Below, piece by piece: positions 26,469 through 34,664 of a stretch of 64,000 nucleotides of DNA (positions within the stretch are counted from its first letter, which is position 1; the number at the start of each line of letters is the position of its first letter). The stretch covers positions 191,970-255,969 of the forward strand of contig JBCCGR010000002.1 of assembly GCA_039029195.1 (NCBI GenBank), read 5' to 3'. This DNA is from JBCCGR01 sp039029195. Lineage in GTDB: Bacteria > Pseudomonadota > Alphaproteobacteria > Rhizobiales > Rhizobiaceae. Below the pieces are notes generated by a model that saw only the letters and a list, made by a program, of their open reading frames with translations, was not told the DNA's origin and did not search any database. The translations under genes were made by a program, and so were the position numbers.

Positions 26469-26900
26469 ATGCGCCTGATTGTACTGGTTGTGGGCCTGGG
26501 CTTGATGTTCTCCGCGATGAACGTCGCGAGCGCTCAGTCTGTCTACACGCCAAAACGCGGAAGTGCTGAACGAACGGCAATTTTGGACGCTGTCCGTCCG
26601 ATCCTCGAATCCGTGACACGGGGACAGGTTGTATTTGTGGTTTCCCGTATGAGCGTCTTGGGTGACTGGGCCTTTATTCAGGTTGACCCGCAACGCCCTG
26701 GTGGCGGAGCCGTTGATCTTTCCCGCACCGGTTTTGGCAAGGAAATCGAATATATGGACGGTCTAACCACCCACGCCTTGCTTTTTCGCCGTCAAGGGAT
26801 CTGGCGCCTCATCGACCGGGTTATCGGGCCCACTGACGTTGCCTATCTGCATTGGCCCGATGTCTATCTGGCACCCCGGGCGATATTCGGTCTCGATTGA
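26469..26900 (+). CDS. Secreted hypothetical protein
   Basis: I do not recognise a named family. The 143-residue product has a clear signal peptide (MRLIVLVVGLGLMFSAMNVASA, cleavage after ASA), so it is probably periplasmic. The mature part contains ERTAILDAVRPILES, then a beta-rich stretch VVFVVSRMSVLGDWAFIQVDP, and later HALLFRRQGIWRLIDRVIGPTDVAYLHWP. This resembles small periplasmic proteins with an NTF2-like or cystatin-like look, but I cannot confirm that. There are no cysteines. The stop overlaps the proposed start of the AlkB-like gene (TTGA), so the two are likely co-translated. Confidence 0.75.
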   Translation: MRLIVLVVGLGLMFSAMNVASAQSVYTPKRGSAERTAILDAVRPILESVTRGQVVFVVSRMSVLGDWAFIQVDPQRPGGGAVDLSRTGFGKEIEYMDGLTTHALLFRRQGIWRLIDRVIGPTDVAYLHWPDVYLAPRAIFGLD

Positions 26901-27535
26901 GTTCAGTGGCGGATTTGTTTGGTAGCGCAGAAGCTCTGCCTGAAGGCGTGACACATTTTCCGAACCACTTTGACCGCGACCAACAGCAATCCCTGTTGGA
27001 GAGCATTAGAGCCGTTGTTGCAGATGCACCGCTCTACACACCAAAAATGCCCAAAACCGGAAAGCCGATGTCGGTTCGCATGTCCAACTGCGGTGAATTG
27101 GGCTGGGTCACGGACAAGGACCACGGCTATCGCTACCAGGGTCATCATCCGGAAACCGGAGAGCCTTGGCCGGCAATGCCTTCTGCGTTCGTTGAACTGT
27201 GGAACGCTGTCTCAGGATGCGAAGCGCCATCGCAAGCCGCGCTGATCAACTTTTACACGACCGCGTCGAAGATGGGGCTTCATCAGGATCGGGATGAGGA
27301 AGATTTTTCTGCGCCTGTGGTGTCGATTTCTCTTGGCGATGACTGTCGGTTCCGCATCGGCGGGACTTCGCGTGGTGGCAAAACCCAAAGTTTGATTCTG
27401 AAAAGCGGCGATGTGCTTGTTTTTGGAGGAAAATCACGTCTTGCCTATCATGGCGTTGACCGCATTTACCCCGGCACCAGCGATCTTTTGAAAGACGGAG
27501 GTCGCGTTAACGTCACGTTGCGGCGGGTTGGTTAG
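26897..27535 (+). CDS. alkB: AlkB-like 2-oxoglutarate/Fe(II) dioxygenase
   Basis: AlkB removes methyl groups from 1-methyladenine and 3-methylcytosine in DNA or RNA by oxidative demethylation. The iron ligands are visible: His and Asp in GLHQDRDE and the distal His in AYHGVDR. The 2-oxoglutarate-binding and substrate arginines lie in GRVNVTLRRVG at the very C terminus (the RxNxTxR motif). NFYTTASKMG is the conserved strand ahead of HxD. I take the TTG at 26897, which overlaps the preceding stop (TTGA), giving 212 residues; GTG 26906 and an earlier codon at 26852 are alternatives. It converges on the HAD gene with a four-base overlap. No LexA-like box was seen. Confidence 0.9.
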   Translation: MSSVADLFGSAEALPEGVTHFPNHFDRDQQQSLLESIRAVVADAPLYTPKMPKTGKPMSVRMSNCGELGWVTDKDHGYRYQGHHPETGEPWPAMPSAFVELWNAVSGCEAPSQAALINFYTTASKMGLHQDRDEEDFSAPVVSISLGDDCRFRIGGTSRGGKTQSLILKSGDVLVFGGKSRLAYHGVDRIYPGTSDLLKDGGRVNVTLRRVG

Positions 27536-28251
27536 TCGGAAATAAGCCGGACCACCGCCCCCAAAGTCTCATCGATATTATGGGTCACGTGATCGATTGT
27601 CGTGTGGTCATCAATCTGATGTTCCCAGCCCTCTGCCGAATGGTCAGAATCAGGGTGCGGTAAGACAAGCACCGTTGCCATGCCGAGTGCGTTTGGAACC
27701 ATAAGATTGCGCGGCATGTCTTCGAACATGATGGCGGTTCGAGGATTGATATCGTGATCGCTCAAGAACTGTCGATAGGGTTCCGCTGCGGGCTTTGGCA
27801 CAAAGTCGGCAGCCACAATGTCGAACACGCCGTCGAACAGATGGGAAATACCGAGCTGGTCCGTCGTTCGCTTTGCATGTTCAACGTCGCCGTTCGTAAA
27901 GATGTGTTTTCGACCCGGCAGTTTGGAAATCGCATCGCCAAGCACCGGGTTCTCCGGAACCGGCGAGTAATCAATATCGTGGACATCTGCGATGAAATGG
28001 TGCGGGTCCACGCCGTGCTCATCCATCAGGCCGCGCAGCGTCGTGCCATGGGTTCGATAAAGCTGCTTTTGAACGATGCGTGCCTTGTCTTTTGCAAGTC
28101 CCAATTCGCGCGCCACATAATCGGTCATCTTCCAATCGATCTGAGCGAACAGATCGCAGTGGCGGGGATAGAGCGTGTTGTCGAGGTCAAACACCCAGTC
28201 AGTGATTTTAGGTAGCCTGCGGGCAAACCCGTCGGACAGAGGGTTCACCAT
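27532..28251 (-). CDS. HAD-family pyrimidine 5'-nucleotidase
   Basis: This cytoplasmic haloacid-dehalogenase phosphatase starts MVNPLSDGFARRLPKITDW. Motif I is VFDLDNTLYP (Asp nucleophile), motif II is the Thr in HIFTNGD, and the acidic motif is IMFEDMPRNL with the preceding Lys in VPKPAAEPY. The helical cap carries YRTHGTTLRGLM, typical of the SDT1/YjjG-type pyrimidine nucleotidase group. It begins one base after the argB stop, so the two are co-transcribed. 239 residues, family-sized. Confidence 0.9.
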   Translation of the reverse strand: MVNPLSDGFARRLPKITDWVFDLDNTLYPRHCDLFAQIDWKMTDYVARELGLAKDKARIVQKQLYRTHGTTLRGLMDEHGVDPHHFIADVHDIDYSPVPENPVLGDAISKLPGRKHIFTNGDVEHAKRTTDQLGISHLFDGVFDIVAADFVPKPAAEPYRQFLSDHDINPRTAIMFEDMPRNLMVPNALGMATVLVLPHPDSDHSAEGWEHQIDDHTTIDHVTHNIDETLGAVVRLISD

Positions 28252-28252
28252 A

Positions 28253-29212
28253 TCAGCTCCCCGTATCATGCACGATAAGTGTGCCCGCGCCATGAGATGT
28301 GAAAAGCTCCAACAAAACCGCGTGTGGGGTTTTACCGTTCATGATGACTACCCCTTCCACGCCTTGTTTGAGGGCCGAAATGCAGGTCTCGACCTTCGGG
28401 ATCATACCACCGGAAATAGTGCCATCTTCAATAAGAGCGTTTGCCCGGCTTATGGTCATTTCCCGGATGAGGTTGCCGTCCTTGTCAAGAACGCCGGGTA
28501 CGTCTGTCAGGAAGAGTAGGCGTTCGGCATCCAGTGCTCCGGCCACTGCGCCCGCGAATGTGTCTGCGTTGACATTGTAGGTCTCGCCGTCCGAGCCATA
28601 GGCAACCGGTGCAATGACCGGGATGAGGCCGGAACCGGCTAGCATGTCCAGAACTTCGGTGTTGACGGTGTCGGGTTCGCCCACAAACCCGAGATCAACA
28701 ATCGATTCAATGTTGGAACCCGGGTCGCGAACGGTTCGGCGAAGGCGGGTTGCTGAAACCATGTTGCCGTCTTTTCCGCAAAGGCCGATGGCGCGCGCAC
28801 CTTCCGCGTTGAAGGCAGAGACGATTGCCTTGTTGATTGAGCCGGCAAGCACCATTTCGACAATTTCAACGGTCGCCTTGTCCGTCACGCGTAAGCCGCC
28901 GCGAAACTCGCTCTCAATCCCCATGCGTTCAAGCATTGCCCCGATCTGTGGGCCCCCGCCGTGAACCACAATCGGATCGACTCCGGATTGACGCAGCAAG
29001 GCGACATCACGAGCAAAGGCTCTGGAGAGCGCTTCGTCGCCCATCGCATGGCCGCCATATTTGATGACGATCGACTGACCTTCATGTTGCTGCATAAAGG
29101 GAAGTGCTTCAGACAACAGAGAAGCTTGAGTTTCACCATCGATTTTCAGATCGGTGTCAGTCATGTAGTTTGCCTGCGCTAAAATTTCTGGCGAACTCAT
29201 AGACACATTCAT
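28253..29212 (-). CDS. argB: Acetylglutamate kinase ArgB
   Basis: ArgB phosphorylates N-acetylglutamate, the second step of arginine synthesis and normally the feedback-controlled one. Motifs are IVIKYGGHAMGD (nucleotide-binding glycine loop), IVVHGGGPQIGAMLERMG, and LFLTDVPGVLDKDG near the ATP site, with GGMIPKVETC close to the C terminus. At 319 residues the annotated start adds about 15 residues ahead of MTDTDLKIDGE; starts at 29200 and 29164 are alternatives. It is divergent from cmk. argG, a later step of the pathway, lies about 28 kb away. Confidence 0.96.
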   Translation of the reverse strand: MNVSMSSPEILAQANYMTDTDLKIDGETQASLLSEALPFMQQHEGQSIVIKYGGHAMGDEALSRAFARDVALLRQSGVDPIVVHGGGPQIGAMLERMGIESEFRGGLRVTDKATVEIVEMVLAGSINKAIVSAFNAEGARAIGLCGKDGNMVSATRLRRTVRDPGSNIESIVDLGFVGEPDTVNTEVLDMLAGSGLIPVIAPVAYGSDGETYNVNADTFAGAVAGALDAERLLFLTDVPGVLDKDGNLIREMTISRANALIEDGTISGGMIPKVETCISALKQGVEGVVIMNGKTPHAVLLELFTSHGAGTLIVHDTGS

Positions 29213-29310
29213 GGTCTGATGGAAGCAAGCGATTGTCCGAGCGCTTAAATCGTCTTTCTGGTGCTGACGATTTGCTTGACTTGCCCAATCCTGTCCAGCA
29301 AACCGGGCCC

Positions 29311-29985
29311 ATGGGAATTGATCAATCAGACAGGGCTGCGTTTGTTATCGCTGTCGATGGCCCTGCCGCGTCGGGGAAAGGAACGCTGTCACGTCGGCTT
29401 GCCAATGAATTGGGTCTTGCCCATCTCGACACGGGCCTGACCTATCGCGCCGTGGCGCAAGCGATGATGTCGCGCGGCTTGCCGTTGGATGATGAACAGA
29501 CCGCCACTGAGATGGCCCATGGGCTTGATCTTGGTGCGCTCGATCGCGAACTCCTTTCAGCCCATGGCATCGGTGAAGCGGCCTCAAAGCTTGCCGTGAT
29601 GAGCAAAGTGCGCGCGGCTCTGGTGGAGGCCCAACGACGCTTTTCCAACCAGCTTCCAGGTGCGGTTCTGGATGGGCGCGACATTGGAACGGTTGTCTGT
29701 CCGGATGCGCAGTTGAAACTCTATGTTTCGGCAAGTGCCGAGGAACGCGCGAACCGCCGCTGGAAAGAACTGAACCAGAATGGCAACGGCCCGGGCTATG
29801 AGCGAGTTCTTGAAGATCTGAAAATTCGCGATGAACGCGACATGGGACGCGAAGATTCTCCTTTGAAGCCGGCGGCGGATGCCCACTTGCTCGATACAAC
29901 AAAACTGGATATAGAAGCCGCGTTTCGTGCAGCCCTTGGACTGGCGATGGAAGCCAAATCCAAATCCGAGGGACACGACAACTAA
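29311..29985 (+). CDS. cmk: Cytidylate kinase Cmk
   Basis: Cmk phosphorylates CMP and dCMP with ATP. The product starts MGIDQSDRAAFVIAVDGPAA and has the P-loop GPAASGKGTLS, HLDTGLTYRAVA (CMP-binding), LDGRDIGTVVCPDA, and RDERDMGREDSPL in the lid region. The ATG at 29311 gives 224 residues, normal for the family; a TTG at 29233 is open upstream. cmk directly precedes rpsA, which is usual, but aroA, which normally sits just before it, is about 6 kb downstream. Confidence 0.95.
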   Translation: MGIDQSDRAAFVIAVDGPAASGKGTLSRRLANELGLAHLDTGLTYRAVAQAMMSRGLPLDDEQTATEMAHGLDLGALDRELLSAHGIGEAASKLAVMSKVRAALVEAQRRFSNQLPGAVLDGRDIGTVVCPDAQLKLYVSASAEERANRRWKELNQNGNGPGYERVLEDLKIRDERDMGREDSPLKPAADAHLLDTTKLDIEAAFRAALGLAMEAKSKSEGHDN

Positions 29986-30192
29986 ACGGACATTTCATTC
30001 TTCAATGCGGATTGGCCCAAACGCTGATCTGCTTTTTGTGTTTCGTCCGTCAAACCAACTGCCTGATATTCGCTGAACATGCGCCAAGCCGCCACGCGGT
30101 CCAGCCAAATTGGCACACCGAAAATCAGGCTGATGATCAACAACAAGGCGCATTTGTTGGCGGCGAAAACCGCTGACACCAGGAGTTATAAT

Positions 30193-31902
30193 TTGTCCGC
30201 AATGAGCATGAACCCAAGTACAGAAGATTTTGCTGCTCTTCTGGAAGAAAGCTACGCCCACAATGATGTTGCAGAAGGCACCGTCGTCAAAGGCGTAATC
30301 ACCGGATTTGAAAAAGATCTCGCGGTGATCGACGTTGGCCTGAAGGTTGAAGGCCGCGTTCCCCTGAAAGAATTTGGCGCGAAAGCGCGTGACGGCTCCA
30401 TGAATATTGGAGACACTGTCGAAGTTTACCTTGAGCGTGTCGAGAATGCGCTCGGTGAAGCCATGCTGTCGCGCGACAAGGCGCGTCGCGAAGAAAGCTG
30501 GATCAAGCTGGAAGCCCGGTTTGAGGCAAATGAGAAGGTCGAAGGCATCATCTTCAACCAGGTCAAGGGTGGCTTTACCGTTGATCTTGATGGCGCAGTT
30601 GCCTTCCTGCCGCGCTCCCAGGTCGACATCCGTCCGATCCGTGATGTCAGCCCGCTGATGAACACGCCGCAGCCATTCCAGATTCTCAAAATGGATCGCC
30701 GCCGCGGCAACATCGTTGTGTCCCGTCGCACCGTGCTTGAAGAAAGCCGTGCTGAACAGCGCTCTGAAATCGTCCAGAACCTCGAAGAAGGTCAGATCGT
30801 CGAAGGCGTCGTCAAGAACATCACCGACTATGGTGCGTTTGTTGACCTTGGCGGCATTGACGGCCTGCTTCACGTGACTGACATGGCCTGGCGCCGGGTC
30901 AATCACCCATCGGAAATTCTCACCATCGGCCAGACCGTCAAGGTGCAGATCATCCGCGTGAACCAGGAAACCCAGCGTATTTCTCTTGGCATGAAGCAGC
31001 TTGAGAGCGATCCATGGGAAACCATCGGCACCAAATATCCGATCGGCATCAAGATCGATGGCCGCGTCACCAACATCACCGACTATGGTGCATTTGTTGA
31101 GCTTGAGCCGGGCATTGAGGGCCTGATCCACGTTTCAGAAATGTCCTGGACGAAAAAGAACGTTCATCCTGGCAAGATCGTTGCCACCTCTCAGGAAGTG
31201 GAAGTGGTCGTTCTGGAAGTCGATCCCGGCAAGCGTCGCATCTCGCTCGGCCTGAAACAGAACCTCTCCAATCCATGGGAATCCTTCGCTGACACCTATC
31301 CGGTCGGCACCGAAGTGGAAGGCGAAGTCAAGAACAAGACCGAGTTCGGTCTGTTCATCGGCCTTGAAGGTGATGTGGACGGCATGGTCCATCTCTCCGA
31401 CCTCGACTGGAACCGTCCTGGCGAAGATGTCATCGACGACTTCAACAAGGGCGACATGGTCAAGGCCGTTGTTCTTGATGTGGATGTGGACAAAGAACGC
31501 ATCTCGCTGGGCATCAAGCAGCTTGGTCAGGATCCGATGGATTCCGCAGCCGGCGGCGACATTCGCAAGAACGCCATCGTTACCTGTGAAGTCACCGATG
31601 TGAAGGACGGCGGCATTGAGGTCGCAATCGCCGATAGCGAACTGTCCGCGTTCATCAAGCGTTCCGACCTGTCACGTGACCGCGATGAGCAACGTCCTGA
31701 GCGCTTCTCCGTTGGCCAGAAGGTCGATGCCCGCGTCACGATGTTCGACAAGAAAAATCGCAAGATTGGCCTGTCGATCAAGGCGCTGGAAATCGCCGAA
31801 GAAAAAGAAGCTGTTGCCCAGTACGGTTCGTCCGACTCTGGCGCTTCACTCGGCGATATTCTGGGTGCGGCCCTCAAACAGCAGGGTGGCGACGACGAAT
31901 AA
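30193..31902 (+). CDS. rpsA: 30S ribosomal protein S1 RpsA
   Basis: S1 binds mRNA and helps it onto the 30S subunit. The protein begins with the EDFAALLEESY head and contains six S1 (OB-fold) repeats; repeats 3 and 4 share the strand ITDYGAFVDLGG / ITDYGAFVELEPG, with GLLHVTDMAW and GLIHVSEMSW after them. The start is decided by the ribosome site: AGGAG at 30181-30185 is seven bases from TTG 30193 and further than usual from the ATGs at 30202 and 30208. Using TTG gives 569 residues. A strong terminator follows. Confidence 0.95.
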   Translation: MSAMSMNPSTEDFAALLEESYAHNDVAEGTVVKGVITGFEKDLAVIDVGLKVEGRVPLKEFGAKARDGSMNIGDTVEVYLERVENALGEAMLSRDKARREESWIKLEARFEANEKVEGIIFNQVKGGFTVDLDGAVAFLPRSQVDIRPIRDVSPLMNTPQPFQILKMDRRRGNIVVSRRTVLEESRAEQRSEIVQNLEEGQIVEGVVKNITDYGAFVDLGGIDGLLHVTDMAWRRVNHPSEILTIGQTVKVQIIRVNQETQRISLGMKQLESDPWETIGTKYPIGIKIDGRVTNITDYGAFVELEPGIEGLIHVSEMSWTKKNVHPGKIVATSQEVEVVVLEVDPGKRRISLGLKQNLSNPWESFADTYPVGTEVEGEVKNKTEFGLFIGLEGDVDGMVHLSDLDWNRPGEDVIDDFNKGDMVKAVVLDVDVDKERISLGIKQLGQDPMDSAAGGDIRKNAIVTCEVTDVKDGGIEVAIADSELSAFIKRSDLSRDRDEQRPERFSVGQKVDARVTMFDKKNRKIGLSIKALEIAEEKEAVAQYGSSDSGASLGDILGAALKQQGGDDE

Positions 31903-31927
31903 TCGTCCAACCAGTTTTCAAGACTAC

Positions 31928-31959
31928 AAAAGGCCGGGGCAGTTGCTCCGGCCTTTTTT
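31928..31959 (+). terminator. Rho-independent terminator of rpsA
   Basis: AAAAGGCCGG at 31928 pairs with CCGGCCTTTT ending near 31957 across a short loop, and the stem runs straight into TTTTTTG. It begins 26 bases past the rpsA stop. The leading A run makes it potentially active on both strands. Confidence 0.92.
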
Positions 31960-31994
31960 GTGCAAGCACGACTCTTGCTGAAAGCTCGATTGGG

Positions 31995-32429
31995 ATGACA
32001 ATGAAAACGCGCGGTTACTGTTTTTGTAGGAAGACAAGCTGGGAATTTGCTGGGGAACCCACCTGGTCATGTTACTGCCACTGCGATGATTGCCGCAGAA
32101 ACTGTTCCGCTCCGGTTGTCGCCTGGCTCGGTGTACCGCTGAGAAACTTCAACTGGACAGGCAAGCCACCCAAAACGCTCGAAAGTTCGCCGGGTGTCTT
32201 TCGGCATTTCTGTCAGGATTGCGGTGCACCAATGGGCTTTGAGGCCAACCACTATGCGGGCGGTATGCATCTTTATGCAGCTTCACTTGAAAAACCCCAG
32301 GACTTCGAGCCCACATTCCATGTGAACTATCAAAGTAAATTGCCCTGGCTTCGGATGGAAGATGATTTGCCGAAATATGAGGGTACTTTGCTCCACGCGC
32401 CCAAGGATTTGAGCGATTATTCAGAGTAG
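31995..32429 (+). CDS. GFA/CENP-V family zinc protein
   Basis: This 144-residue protein of the glutathione-dependent formaldehyde-activating (GFA) fold has the zinc cysteines in order: GYCFCRKTSW, then CYCHCDDCRRNCSAP, then RHFCQDCGAPMGFEAN. Characterised relatives bind glutathione or act on small electrophiles, but most members have no proven activity. The ATG at 31995 follows TGGGATG. It stands after the rpsA terminator and so is transcribed separately. The 169 bases that follow hold no gene. Confidence 0.85.
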   Translation: MTMKTRGYCFCRKTSWEFAGEPTWSCYCHCDDCRRNCSAPVVAWLGVPLRNFNWTGKPPKTLESSPGVFRHFCQDCGAPMGFEANHYAGGMHLYAASLEKPQDFEPTFHVNYQSKLPWLRMEDDLPKYEGTLLHAPKDLSDYSE

Positions 32430-32598
32430 CGACCATGCTCGCGGGTATTCAAAAGTTACACGCGGAAGCAACCCTTTCCTTTACGTCACCCCGGCCTTTA
32501 GGGCCTGGGTCCAAAAGCAGATACAAAACTACAGATTGCGACCCTGAAGGCCGCAATGATGGTGATCTACTAACGGTGCGAAGAGATTCTGACATACT

Positions 32599-33078
32599 TC
32601 AGTATTCGTATCCCTTGTAACGATTAGGCTCGCCGCGCGCCGATTCTTCACCGATGAAATCCGCCCAATCATCCCCCGGTCGCCAGATGCCGTCCATCAG
32701 AGCGAACGCGTCCGCTTTACTCAGGCCGTGCCCCGTTTTCGCATAACGGTAGAAGAATGCGGTGACCCTGGCGTTGTAGATGCAATGCACATGTACGTTT
32801 GTATCGGGCAGATTTTCGAGCGCATCACAAAACTGATTGAAGTCCTCATCTTGCGGGTTTTCAAACTCCACAGGAATATAAACATACTCCATGCCCAGTG
32901 CGGCAACGGTGCCGGCTTCATCATCCAGCGCACCCTTATTGTGGTGTGGACCCAAATTGATGATGTGGGTCACGCCCAGAGCGTTGATATCGGCGAGTTG
33001 CTCTTCTGTGGGCTGGCCCGACAGAGTGATCCTGTCGCTGACGCGCCTCCAATTTATTATGTCCGGCAAATCCTTCAT
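32599..33078 (-). CDS. Protein tyrosine phosphatase-like protein (DUF442-type)
   Basis: This 159-residue protein has the dual-specificity phosphatase layout of the DUF442 / beta-lactamase-hydrolase-like group: an N-terminal RITLSGQPTEEQLADI (SGQP is the family hallmark), a central VTHIINLGP strand, and the P-loop HVHCIYNARVTAF. The Cys and Arg of that loop are four residues apart (CX4R) instead of the classical five. VHC and the following NxRV pattern match related proteins I know, so this is probably a family variant and not a lesion. Substrate unknown. No signal peptide. Confidence 0.78.
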   Translation of the reverse strand: MKDLPDIINWRRVSDRITLSGQPTEEQLADINALGVTHIINLGPHHNKGALDDEAGTVAALGMEYVYIPVEFENPQDEDFNQFCDALENLPDTNVHVHCIYNARVTAFFYRYAKTGHGLSKADAFALMDGIWRPGDDWADFIGEESARGEPNRYKGYEY

Positions 33079-33204
33079 CGGCTCAATCTCGTCTGGTGGG
33101 TTCGTTGTGCTATCCCCGGAATGATCTCACGCGACTTTGCTGAAATGCCGTTCAAAACCGACATCCGACTGCACGGATGACTTTAGCCTGAGAATTTGGG
33201 GCAA

Positions 33205-33240
33205 TGAAAAACCCCGCAACCTTATCAGGTCACGGGGCTC
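33205..33240 (-). terminator. Rho-independent terminator of the L,D-transpeptidase gene
   Basis: On the minus strand AGCCCCGTGACC pairs with GGTTGCGGGG (with a small internal mismatch) around a TGATAA loop, and is followed by TTTTTCATT. It begins 34 bases beyond the stop of the 33274-34398 gene. Confidence 0.88.
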
Positions 33241-33273
33241 TTCGAACTGTTTGCGATGTGAAAAGGAGCAGGT

Positions 33274-34398
33274 TCAGCTCTGTTTCACCACAATCTTTGC
33301 GCCGTTTTTCACACGGGAATAAAGATCAATGATGTCCTGATTGATCAACCGGATGCAGCCAGATGAGGCCGCTGTTCCAATCGAGGCCCATTGCGGTGTG
33401 CCATGCAGGCGATACAGCGTGTCCTGACCATTCTGAAAGATATACAACGCCCGTGCACCAAGCGGGTTGTTCAGGCCCGGCTTCATGCCGTTCTCACCGC
33501 CATATTTTGCCAGATTTGGCTGACGGGCAATCATCTCTGCCGGAGGTGTCCACTTTGGCCATTCGCGTTTCCATGCAACATTGGCGGTGCCCTGCCATTC
33601 AAAACCGGCACGACCGACACCAATGCCATAGCGCATTGCCTTTCCACCAGGCTGCACGAGATAGAGAAAGCGCTGTCGCGTATCGACAATGAGCGTACCG
33701 ACCCGTTCCCGCGTTGCGTAACGCACTTCCTGACGCAGAAAGCGCTTATCCATCTTTTTCACCGGAATTGCCGGCAGTTTGAAACCACCATCAACACGCG
33801 CTTTGTAGTCTGTGATGAACTTCTTCGATGGATCATTCCGCAGGCTGAAAATACTGCCGGTGCTGGTGGAGCCTCTGCGTGATGCAATGCGCTCTTCGCG
33901 TTTCTTGCGGGCTTCGGCGCGCTTGGCTGCGGCTACCTTACGGGCTTCTTCCCGCCGCTTACTTGCGGCAATGCGTGCCTTTTCGCGCTTCTCGATGCGG
34001 ACGGCCGATAGTTTGGCCCGACGTGCGCTGGCTTCTTTGCGCTTCAGGTTACGTTCGGCGCGCTTGATGTCGCGATCCATCGATTTGATGGTCTTGCGGG
34101 CATCTGCGATCGTCTTCTGATAAGCGGCTTTGCGCTTGGATTTCGAATTTTTGCGATAGCGTTTCAGACGCCGCTCGGCATTGCGGATCTTGCGCTCTTC
34201 CCTGCTCACCTTGCGCTTCAGCGCTTTCAGTTCGCGTGCCGCTGTTGAAGCTGATTTCTCGGCTTTTTTCTGCTTGTCCACAGCAGCATCAATGCGCCCA
34301 CCGGAATAGGTGGAAGTGCTGTCGCTGGTGGTGGTGCACGCTGCCAGAATCAGGCTCAGGCCCAAAACAGCAAACAGGCTCAAAAATCGTTGTGTCAT
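33274..34398 (-). CDS. L,D-transpeptidase lipoprotein (YkuD) with a long basic coiled-coil stalk
   Basis: The protein has a lipobox at LILAAC (Cys20), so it is a predicted lipoprotein. Residues about 45-185 are an unusually basic Lys/Arg/Ala-rich coiled coil (ERKIRNAERRLKRYRKN, EKREKARIAASKRREEARK). The C-terminal YkuD domain carries the His of LHGTPQW and the catalytic Cys of SSGCIRL near residue 348. YkuD enzymes make 3-3 peptidoglycan cross-links or attach proteins to peptidoglycan. I chose the ATG at 34398 (MTQRFLSLFAVLG); the frame is open to 34446. The basic stalk could span or bind the wall; that is inference. A terminator follows. Confidence 0.9.
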   Translation of the reverse strand: MTQRFLSLFAVLGLSLILAACTTTSDSTSTYSGGRIDAAVDKQKKAEKSASTAARELKALKRKVSREERKIRNAERRLKRYRKNSKSKRKAAYQKTIADARKTIKSMDRDIKRAERNLKRKEASARRAKLSAVRIEKREKARIAASKRREEARKVAAAKRAEARKKREERIASRRGSTSTGSIFSLRNDPSKKFITDYKARVDGGFKLPAIPVKKMDKRFLRQEVRYATRERVGTLIVDTRQRFLYLVQPGGKAMRYGIGVGRAGFEWQGTANVAWKREWPKWTPPAEMIARQPNLAKYGGENGMKPGLNNPLGARALYIFQNGQDTLYRLHGTPQWASIGTAASSGCIRLINQDIIDLYSRVKNGAKIVVKQS

Positions 34399-34664
34399 GT
34401 TCAATTCGTTTTGTTGCAGATCCTTGCCGGGCGACAAAGGCCCCAAGCACGCACCCGGTGGATCATTTCTCAGAATGGCGGCGCCGAAACGGGAAAGCCT
34501 CGAAGCACCAGATATTTATCTCCTGTTAAGGTTAACTATGGGTTTCCATGAAACTCAAATAACGAATGCGAAATCAGCACACCGGGCACATGAAAATACC
34601 CCTGTGAGACATATTTGCATCTCTTCAGGTAACTCTGATGGTCGGATCATGCTAAGGCGACACC

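Noticed and set aside
29982..30179. 65-residue minus-strand frame with a hydrophobic stretch between cmk and rpsA
   Set aside because: It has no ribosome site before its GTG and lies exactly where the rpsA promoter and leader must be. It could still be a small membrane protein; conservation would decide.
29995..31131. 378-residue antisense frame over rpsA
   Set aside because: It is explained by the codon pattern of the strongly biased rpsA gene and resembles no protein family I know.
32480..32520. Small inverted repeat GGCC-TTTA-GGGCC after the GFA gene
   Set aside because: The stem is short with a bulge and no U tract follows; too weak to call as a terminator.
34447..34664. Possible SOS (LexA) box upstream of mmcB
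   Set aside because: No GTTC-N7-GTTC pattern or close variant is present.
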